The notes beneath the pieces are model-generated. The model saw only the letters and a list, made by a program, of their open reading frames with translations, made no database searches and was not told the DNA's origin. 64,000 bases of DNA from Metridium senile (taxonomy: Eukaryota > Cnidaria > Anthozoa > Actiniaria > Metridiidae): contig OX459096.1 in the NCBI GenBank assembly GCA_949775045.1, positions 37,309,316-37,373,315 on the forward strand. The letters run 5' to 3'. The translations under genes were made by a program, and so were the position numbers. Shown here piece by piece: positions 20,501 through 31,260 of this stretch (within the stretch, counting starts at the first letter, position 1; each line of letters begins with the position of its first letter).

Positions 20501-23500
20501 TTATAATGACTTACAAAGCGCTTAATTCCCAAGCTCCAGACTACATAACAGAACTGTTAGTTCCATACAAGCCACTACGTACGTTCACTCAGATCTTCAA
20601 ATAAACATTTACTTTCAATACCCAAATCAAACACTAAATCATACGGTGACAGAGCATTCTCAGTTATTCCAAGCTTTGGAACGAGCTCCTGCTTAATATC
20701 CAGAGCTCTGAAACTCCTGGAACTTTCAAGTCAGCCTTAAAGACATATTTATTTAAATTATATTATGAATAGTTAATTTATCAAACTAGAAACTATAATA
20801 TTATTTATTAGATTTTTCTCAAATTTTTAACTTATATAGTTAGTACTTCTATCTTAATTTTTAAATAACTAGCTAGATACTAGCCTGATTTTCAGAGAAA
20901 GTGATAGCGTAGGACCCAGGCCCTCTCTGAAAATCAGGCTAGCTAGATACTGAACATATATATATTTTTCTTGTTTGTATTTATGCATTGTAATTTAAAT
21001 ATTCCATTAGTATTTTGTAAAGCTTTGAGACTTAGTGTAAAGCTATAAGTTTATTATTATTATTATTAACTTATGTAAGGCTAATTAAATGTATTGCATG
21101 TCAAAGAACTAACCAGACTTTGTACAATTCTAATCCTAAACATGAGTTTGTCTCTCTGTGTGCTTATCCAACTTCTCCAGAGAACTGCATGGAATTGAGT
21201 GCACCACGATGCTTTGTACCTAAAACAACAAAAACCGTGCTATTTTACTAAGTAAACATACTTGAATTTTAGCATCAAAAGCTAAAATGAAACTTCCAGG
21301 ACATGAGATTAAGGAATCTTACTCATATAGATAGTACATGTGTACTGTTGTTGCATTGATCAATAAAAATGATCATTAAAATTAACTAGACCCTGAAATC
21401 CAGGGTAAACTGGGCTACCTTTGATCTGGCTGCATGACATTTGTTTCTATCTATTGGGATACCTATGTTACCAAGTGTTTGAAAACTAAATCTCAGAAAC
21501 ATTTTTATCAAGTTATTCTTGAGAAATAAACGTCACAAAAATGACTTGATGGACAGTTACACTACTGGAGCATACCATGTGAAATTGTTGTGAAAAATGT
21601 GTGAAAATTTTCACATGATATTTCACATGCTTTTCCATGTGAAAAAACATATGAAAAAACAAGTGAAAAACCATGTGAAATGGGGTTCTCCTTTTCACAT
21701 GGTTTTTCACATGGTTCAAATTAAAAATTTCAACACATTTCACATGATATTTCACATGCTTTGCCCAAACAACCATATGAAAAACCATGTGAAATATGGT
21801 TTGATCTCCTTTACAGTCATTTTTCACATAATATTTCACATGCTTTGCCAAAACACCATATGAAAAAACATGTGAAATACCATGTGAAATTGATATATAT
21901 ATAACAGGTTCCCATTTAAATCTGTACTTTCCCATTTAAATCTGTACTTATGCAAATTTTGTTGATGTGTGCTAAACACACAGATCAACCAATCAGAGAA
22001 GTTCACTTCAAAAATAATATACTCTGATTGGTTGATCTGTGTGTTTAGCACACATCAACACAATTTGCATAAGTACAGATTTAAATGGGAAAGTACAGAT
22101 TTAAATGGGAACCTGTTATATATATTAACATGTGAAAAACATGTGAAACATGCATGGTTTGATACAGCCTTTTTCACATGGTCCAAATCATGTGAAATAC
22201 TACTGTTGCAATCATGTGAATAAAACATTTTCAAATAAATATCATCTTAATAAATATATATAAGCAAACACATGAAACTAAATGAAAAAATGCATCCAAG
22301 ATTTAATGTATACAATAGCAAAAGGGACACATATAAAAATATATGATGTTTAAAATATGTGTATGTATTAAATATATATATATATATATATCTGTGTAAT
22401 TATATAAAGTGCAAAATGTTTGTGAATTCCTCAAAAGAGATATAAAAATGAATGAATGTACCTATATACATATACAAAATACTAGTAATTAATACTAAAA
22501 TACTAACAATTATTTGCAAGAAGCAATTCAGGGCGAATATAGCAGAATTATATGTAAGAACCTGCATATTTATACTAAAATTATATACTAGTAGTTCTAA
22601 TTTATATATAGGAAGAAAGTAAAAATATATTGATATAGTTATGAATTCAAAGCATTCCCAAATTTTCTTAATGTGCAACTATGCATACTTGGGTATAACA
22701 GAAACTTTTTATAATGCATAAATTTATGTAGTATATACACATGGTACTGTGCACAGGCTATAACATTATTTACCACGGTTGGTTTCAACAGTAAGTTGAA
22801 ACATGCAACCACGTACCATAAATACGCACGTATCATTTCTTTTGATCAATGCTCAAAATTTGAAATTCAAAATTTGGTATCTAAATCCCTAATTTGCATA
22901 ACTGAGCATGAGTATAGTGTTGTATGTTTCAACCTCTGATCTTATGAGTTTCTGTTTATTCAATCAAAAATAAAATCCAAACTTGTTTTGGCCTTTCTAG
23001 TTCTTTTTTGGGGCAGAGGTGACTCTACTTCTGATGCTTTGGCTTCCAAGACATAGGCATAGCCTTTGTGTTTCTTAGTAGCTGGCTGCTTATTACTTGA
23101 CGTTTTGGAATTAGTTGCAGGCAGTTTGTTTTTTGGTGTACTAGGCATTTTACTTGCTGGCGATGGTGTCTTTTTAGGAAGTGGTGTCTTTTTAGGTGGA
23201 GCTGCACTGATGAGCTGGTTTTTTGGTGTACTAGGCATTTTACTTGCTGGCGATGGTGTCTTTTTAGGTGGAGCTGCACTGATGAGCTGGTTTTTTGGTG
23301 TACTAGGCATTTTACTTGCTGGCGATGGTGTCTTTTTAGGAAGTGGTGTCTTTTTAGGTGGAGCTGCACTGATGCACTGGTTTTGTCCTGAAACTAGGCA
23401 ATCATCAATAATCACATGCAGCCCAAATCAATTTAAACAATCCACAATGTATCAAGGGCTGCTATGATTTTGTATATGTTTAAAAATACATGTTAGCTTA

Positions 23501-26500
23501 ATAAAGATGTACCTGTATCTATAATTTTCTTGGAATTGTTTTTTTTTTTTTAAATCTATTAATTGCTTGTTTCCAACAGATATTTGATTGGGTTCAGTAT
23601 ATGAGACTTTCTGGACAAATGTGCTTGGCTAATACTGAAAACCATGAAGGGCGTCCTGAAAGAGAAGAAGAATACAGGCCAACCTCTCAAGAAAACGCTT
23701 GTTTAAAGAAGTGTGGTTTTGATCCTCCAAGCCTTGTTGTAAGGAAAACTTTCTCCATGAAAAGAAAGTCTACAAATAGCAGAGATGTCCTTTGGAGAAT
23801 AGAATCTGATAGGAAGAAGTCACAAGCATCATCAGATTCCGTGGTGACTTTTCAAACTGATTCTACTTTGAAAATTGGTAAAATTGTGCACTTTATCACT
23901 TTTGTTACTTCAGGCACAACCCATAATTATGTTACCTTAAAATTATTTAAGGATTGCTTTCTTGACCAGGAGACTGGTTTTCACTATGCTAATATCTCAA
24001 CTTTTGATATTCAAACTGTTTGTTTAGAAAGTATTTCAGGACCTTGTGTACATGTTGCTTCTGTCAACAGTCAACAGAAGGACACAATATGGGTGTTAAA
24101 TTCACTAATGTCTTTGTAATATAAATATTTTATATGTATACTATCTAGATTTAGATATACCTTTGTAATATTATAACCATCTGAGGCTCATATACATTTT
24201 GTCTGAGCCTACTTATAGATAATTATTTGATGTTTTTCTCACAATGTTCTCGTCAAGTATTATTGACGGGTACAGGAATTGTCAAGGGAATTCTATTCAA
24301 ATTCAAATTTCTGATATGCAAATTGATTTGGCTAGTATATATTTGTACCTCTATGATAGTATATATTATGATAAATAATGAATCTTTTTGTACATAAATT
24401 AATGATACATTATTTGAATATGACAAAAAAGAGGGACAACAAAGTGAAATTGCTTTGTGGCTTAGTTGTTCTAGGTTTAGGGTTAAGATAGACAGCGTAT
24501 TAAACATTTGGTGTTGTTTGGCTCCACCACTTTTAAATTTGTTTATCTAAGTTAGGAGAACCAAAATCCTCACAAAATTCCCACTTGTGTGTTTGGAAGT
24601 TTACCTATGACATACCTTAGCTTGTTAACCTGTACACGGCGATGCTACTCTTATAATATATATCTTAATGTATAAACATTACTGTTCTAAAAAATGTATA
24701 TATAGGCTTTGATCAAGTTTATGGAAAATCAAAAATGGCAGAAGGTATTTTAATTATGATTAATTAATGTAGAAATGTAACATATATTTGTTTTAATATT
24801 TTTGTATCAATTGTTTGCATTCATTATGATGTTGCTTTTTAATGCAATTGTATTCAAATTACTTGACTGCAAAATCTCAATAAATTAAAAATTTATAATA
24901 TTATATAAAGTTGTGATCATGATTTGAAGTAATTTTTACATGCATGTGAAATTTGTTGAAAGGCATTTCACATGTAGTTTCACATGGTGTAGGTTGCAAG
25001 GGTAATTTTCACATGCATGTGAAATTTGTTGAGAGATATTCTACATGTAGTTTCACATGGTGTAGGTTGCAAGGGTAATTTTCACATGCATGTGAAATTT
25101 GTAGAGAGATATTTCACATGTAGTTTCACATGGTGTAGGTTGCAAGGGTTATTTTCACATGCATGTGAAATTTGTTGAAAAATATTTCACATGTAGTTTC
25201 ACATGGTGTAGGGTGTAAAACCCTTTTTCACATGCATGTGAAATATTTCACATGCTTATTTTCACATTATTTTTCACATGGTGAAAGTTTTCACATGCAT
25301 TTCACACATTTTTCACAACAATTTCACATGGTATGCTCCAGTAGTGTTACTCAGGCAATTTGTGTGATTTTTGGTCTTGTTTGAAACCTGTGTGACATTA
25401 TAGTTTCTATGTACCAGGATCCCTGTGTTACCAATGGTTGACATTTTATTCTTTCCCCCTCAATCCCCTCAAAGCGCCACTACTGGGGCTCGGATTTCAG
25501 TATGCGATATAAAGTTTGAAAACTGTCTCAGTGCAGCTAGTTAAGCCCTGTTATTACTGAAAACATGATTTCATGTTGTATGGTGGTACACTTACGGTTG
25601 GTGTGTGACAACTTCATCTTCACAAAAAGAATTCTACAATATAGAAAAAATATTGTTAAAGTTAACTCTAACCAGGCCCTGCCCACACTAGCCAATTTCT
25701 TGAGATTGCACAAATAGAACAAAATTATAAGCATTTTCAAAGCATTTTTGGCCATCCACACTCGGCTAACAAGCATGCAGCCCAACTTTAACCATATATA
25801 ATGACAGTAATTAAGTCGAGCAACATGCAGACTACATTCAGTAGAACATAAAAAGGTAGCCAGGCCTTTGTATCAAAGTGGACAAATGCTCGCAATGATC
25901 TATCACATTTAACACCTTGCCAGACAATATTCAAGGTACACGTCTTGTATCATTGCCAGCTCAATATTCGTATCGCTTTGATGAACAAGATGGCACAGGG
26001 AACGTACTGTGAAGGGAGTTATTAATTGCTGATAATTTTAAAGTATTACATATTATTGTATCTATATTTATCTGTATTTATTATTACATTTCTACTCCCT
26101 TCATCTTCATTTGCTTCTTTGGCTTCTTCAACAAATGAATCACAAATTTTCTGAAACAAACAAATTTATTTAAATATACACAATATATAATATAATATAT
26201 AATATATAAAAAAGAAAATTACAAAATAGGAATTAATTAAAAGACAAAAGCAAATTACTCAAGCTGAGCTTCTTCTTTTGTCTTTTAATTAATTCCTATT
26301 TTGTAATTTTCTTTTTTATATGACAATGTTATTGCAATTAGGTGTACATATTTATACAGCCATATTTACCTAAGTGTTGAGGTTGATGTTATACGCAACA
26401 ATTTTTAGCAACAACTTTTGGAAATTTATTCTAGTGTAAGTAAGTAATTAATCAGTAAGACCCCTTATTATATGGCTATGATAGTACGCGCGCTCTGAAT

Positions 26501-29500
26501 GGCTGATTTCCGGCCTGATATTTTCCCATATCAGACCGTTACCATGACAACGGTCAAATTTTCGTACTTTTTTCAGACGGGGAAATTAAAAAAAAACTTG
26601 TTAAGTATTGCAACAAATATTTTGTTGAAGTTCTGCCTTTTCATGCCTGCAAAGTGTTTTTTTAGCCAGTTTAGTGTGTGTTTAATGTATTTTTATTCAT
26701 TCAACAATGAGAGATTCGGCGATAAAATATTTGCGATTTCGTTCATCGCTAAGAAAAAAAAGCCATATAATAAACGCTTTATTAACCTTGCTTGTTCGGT
26801 CTGTCCGGAAAAATATCAGACCTCGGTCTGATATTTTCCCGTACAGACCTCACGGTTGGTTAATAATCCTTTATTATTAAATAATTTAAGAGGTCTGCAC
26901 TCAATATGTCTTAAATGACTATAATTTATATAGCTTTATAAATCAAACAATGACAGAATAAAGAAATTGAAGCACCTTTGCACGTTCTTTGCACTCTTCC
27001 TCCTTTCCAGGGACTATAGCAAGAAGCTGTACAAAAAAGTCAGCTGGGTTGAAGTTGGGTGGACATGTGAAACCGAGTCTAGAAATTTAAAGGAAAAGAT
27101 TCATTTCAAAAACTATTTTACCATATTATCAAATTATGTCATTAAAATATAATGGTATGGTATATATCCATGGGCATATATATCATAATTATATAAATTA
27201 TGGTATGGCCACCACATCTTCCTTTAAAATAACAATCTCTTATATATAATTCCTTACAGCTATAAAATGTATTTAATCAGACTGATCATGAGTAGGATAT
27301 GATAACAAAGAGAGAATTAGAAAAACCTGAGGAACACTGTAAAAACAGCTTACAAAACAAAAAAGTTAAAGATTGAGCATGATGCTCAAAAACTTAAACA
27401 AGGATCAGCAAATTTATTAACCAAAATCTTGGCATAAAGAGCTATTTTATTTAACAGTAGTGAGTCAAAGGTTTACCAAGAAATAAAATGCTGTATCTAA
27501 TATAATGGTTCTATTGAATTGAAATGGTGCTAAATATGAGAACTTGGGTCGGATATACAATATGTCATGAGAAATGAAATATTACATTTTCTGTGTTACG
27601 TTTTACATGCTTATGCAAAATGAGGTGTGCTTCAGAGAATCAGATCACTCCTACCATTGTAGGCACAGTTTTTGGCCAATCAACATGCACATACTATCAG
27701 TAAAAATGTTATTTTTTAAATTAATACCTGTCGAAATGTGCAATTGCCTTTGATATTGGTCCAAGAAATGCTACTCTTCCTTCAGCCATGTACATTACAC
27801 TGAACAGGACAAACCAATGAATCAATATAACTAAATAACATTAACAATATAAAATATAACAAGGTTTTATTGAAGCACATGCATGTACACTCTGGTTAGC
27901 TCTGCATCTTCAAAAAGCAAATAAAAAAAGCAATAAGAGAATTCGATCAGAGATCTATCTTGAAACTACAAACAAAATGATGTTGTGTCTCAAAATGGGA
28001 CAGACACATCTTTAGGTTTCAAATGTTATCTCAATGAAATGGAACCCTCAGCTAAATTTTTCTTGGTCCCAGTGCTGTATAGAGGTTAATTTTGCTGTGT
28101 AAACTATTGGTGGACTGCATTATGACACCTGTTATCCATTGAATACATAGAGTTGATCAATTGCAAGTAGCTATCTTTTTATGGCGGTCGCCATTAATGT
28201 ATAATAAGGTAGTTGTTTTTAAGTCTTACACTGATTATGTCAAACTTTCCATTCAGTTTTAAATATAATCCCTTACCTAGAAAACATGGCATAAACTTCA
28301 GATGATGGTTGATGAATAGTACATACTATAGTTCGTCCTTGGGAAGCTAGTCTTTGCAGTGTAGCAACAACACTTTGAGCCATGAAGGAGTCAAGACCAG
28401 AAGTTGGTTCATCAGCAAAAAGAATTGCAGGATCTGTTAGCACCTGGAAAAATGATCACCATCAGTACAATGACAATTTTTCTATTTGCACCATTATGTT
28501 TACAAGTTAGTACATGTATTATTATTTATCCTTTCATGAAGGTGCAAGCCAACTGGGTTAACTAGAAATTAAGCTATGCAAAGCCAGTGGCTAACAGTAT
28601 ATTTTATGGTATATTTACAAATGTATACATTGGTCATTTAATGTACATGCGGGTGTTTGATAAATAGGCCCTGGGGAGTTACTCCCATATATTTACTATA
28701 CGGGGATGATCCGCTGAACAGGGTATGGTTTTTCGAGCTTTCTGTCATAAACAGGGTATGTTTTTTTGAGTTTTCTGTCATGAACAGGATATATTTTTAC
28801 CCTATTTCCCAATTTCCTTAGTTTTTTCTGTCATAATCAGGTATATTAATAAGGTAATATGATGAGCAGTGCAGTCTTTCGTCTTTGGGGAAATTCAGCA
28901 CGTTTTCTCGGCATCAACAGGGTCCTAAACTGTCATAAACAGGGTCCCATTTTTATCACTTGTCATAAACCGGGTATAAGAATTTTTTTTCTGTCATAAA
29001 CATGGTAACCGTTTTAGGATACCAGCGGAACACCCCTACTCAAATCCTAGTGGAGGACCCCCCCCCCCCCCCCCCCCCCGCCCCTTCCTGGGTAAATAGG
29101 TTTTACTTTTAGATTTTGGACAAAAACAAAAACTTTGGCCCAAAGCTTTGGCCTGACTTATTCAAAATCATTTTTCATAAGACTGTAATAATTAACAGCT
29201 TATTAAGCTACATACCTCAGAAGCAAATGACAATCTTTTCTTCTCACCTCCAGAAATTCCCCTCATACGACCAGGGATTCCTATCATAGTGTCGGCACAC
29301 TTCATCAGCCCAAGCTATTATAATTTAGACAGAAAAAGTGATAATTAGATGCTGTGTGTTCCTGAATAAAATATAATATTTGATTATTTCAAACCTCTTG
29401 CAGTGCCTCCTCTACTTTCGCTAATCTTTCTTTCTTAGAGATACGCTTGTCCATTCTCAGAAGTGCCTGGCAACAAATAAAATATCAAGATTTTTTTATT

Positions 29501-31222
29501 GACACAGGAAACCCAAACCATGTATGCATCATTTGTCAGGTTAATGTAAAATATTATCAATGATTTTAAAAATCATTATATTTTAACTCTTTGTTTAGCA
29601 TTTTGTTCACTTCTGTAGCTTTAACAATGTTTTAAGTAGCTTAAGTGTTTCCAAAGATGCTAGTCTAATATCTCTTGGGTGGTCATGTACATTCCCGGGG
29701 AGGGGACTCCCGTAAAGAATGGATAGGGGTGCTCAATGGACCTTTTAGGGTTGAAAATAAGACCCTTGCGTACCTTTTAGGGTCTCGAACTGGCACTGTA
29801 CCTTTTAGGGTCAGTTTTCATTATACATAATTATGTACATCAATCTTAAACTTAAACATGTTAAATATGGTCGTACCTTTTAGGGTCTGAAATCAGTATT
29901 CAAGTTAATTTATGCATACGTTTTAGGGTCATTTTTAAAACCGTTCGTCGAGCACCCCTATTTTTTAAGGGAGAACCCCCCCCCCCCCCCCCGGGTGTAC
30001 ATTAGAGTGTGAAAACATTGAATAAGACTAAGCCTTGAACCCTAAGTGTGCCAGTGGTCACTGATGAGACCATCATTCAAAGAGAGTCAACTATTAATAG
30101 TAGTGTAAATTAAATGCCATGAGCATACTAATTACATGTCACTGTAGAAATATTTTTGACATAAAAAGTGCTTTTGGTTGGAATTTGAGATTTTTCAGGG
30201 GTGGATGAAACAAGTAGAGGTAGGGGGGTCTGAAAATAAAATGCCCTCTGTGGGGGGCGGGGGCAAGGGGCGTTTGGTTGTGTTATGGATATTTTCTGGA
30301 ACTACACAATGTGATATTTTTTGCTTTCCGCAAACTTAGCAAACTTAGACATTCCAACGTAACTGTCGTGAAATACATTTTTGTTGTTTACTTGCAATTG
30401 GCATCTTTTATGTTTTTGATTGACATCCAAATACATATTCAAAACTAGCTAGAATGGAATGTCTGAGTTTGCAGAAAGGTGATGAAAACCACAGTAATAC
30501 CTGGAAAGTCAAATGTTCTCTGACAGTAAGAGTACCAATAAATAAATCCTCTTGTTGGACATATGCCGAGATAGAGTTGATATTAATCCCAACAGGAACA
30601 TTATTGACCATTACAGTACCCACAACTTGAACACTTCCAATGTTACGATGTGCAAGAACATTCATTAATGTGGTCTTTCCTGCCCCACTGAATCAAAAAA
30701 ATAAAATTTTCATTAATTCTTTGCTTTGAATTCACATAACCATAATGCCTTCTGCTTTGGAGGGGTGGTGTAGATACTGTAATTCAAATTTGTTTGATTT
30801 GAATTACAATTGGTTTGATTTGAATAACAATAAGGCATAATAAGGCATAAACAATAAACATAAACAATAAGGCATCAATTTCAATTGGCTATATTGATTT
30901 GCTGAACCACTATTAAAGTCAATCATCTAATTTTATGGGTTTCATGGGTGGCCTAGCGGTGAGAGCACTATCCTCTCACCGCTGTGGTCCAGGTTCAAGT
31001 CCCGGCTCGGGCATGGATTATATGTGAGTTGAGTTTGTTTGATGTGTTCTTCTCTCCTATGCCATGAGGGTTTTCTCCGGGTTATCTGGTTTTCTTCCCT
31101 CAGCAAAAATGAACATGTCAGCCGAGTTGTGTGCAAAATATTAAACGTAGAGGTAGTGAGTGTGAGTGAGTCTCCCCGAATTAGTAGGGCACACTGCATC
31201 CAGCTAGAAGATTGAGACTTTA

Positions 31223-31260
<38 letters not shown>

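Larger units (their letters stand above)
21560..25346. mobile_element. CACTA/EnSpm-type DNA transposon, probably non-autonomous
   Basis: The left end CACTACTGGAGCATACCATG is mirrored by CATGGTATGCTCCAGTAGTG at the right end, and the inverted repeat continues through GTGAAATTGTTGTGAAAAATG. The 5' CACTA and 3-bp flanking TTA (21557-21559, 25347-25349) are the hallmarks of this superfamily. Both ends are packed with sub-terminal CATGTGAAA/TTTCACATG motifs in both orientations, also typical. The 3787-bp body holds two ORFs (22960-23415 minus, 23601-24119 plus) and a nested MITE, but no full transposase. It sits in an ABCG intron. Confidence 0.88.

Noticed and set aside
20323..20604. Host gene in the LINE region
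   Set aside because: The peptide [12 protein letters not shown] and its surroundings match LINE reverse-transcriptase ends, and the frames are broken.
23066..23467. 133-codon plus-strand Gly/Leu/Val-rich frame
   Set aside because: It is the antisense reading of the Pro/Lys repeat ORF; the minus strand gives the more protein-like composition and a basic tail.
26499..26831. 110-codon plus-strand frame in an ABCG intron
   Set aside because: It lies in a repeat with inverted CTGATATTTTCCC blocks and shows no protein family features.
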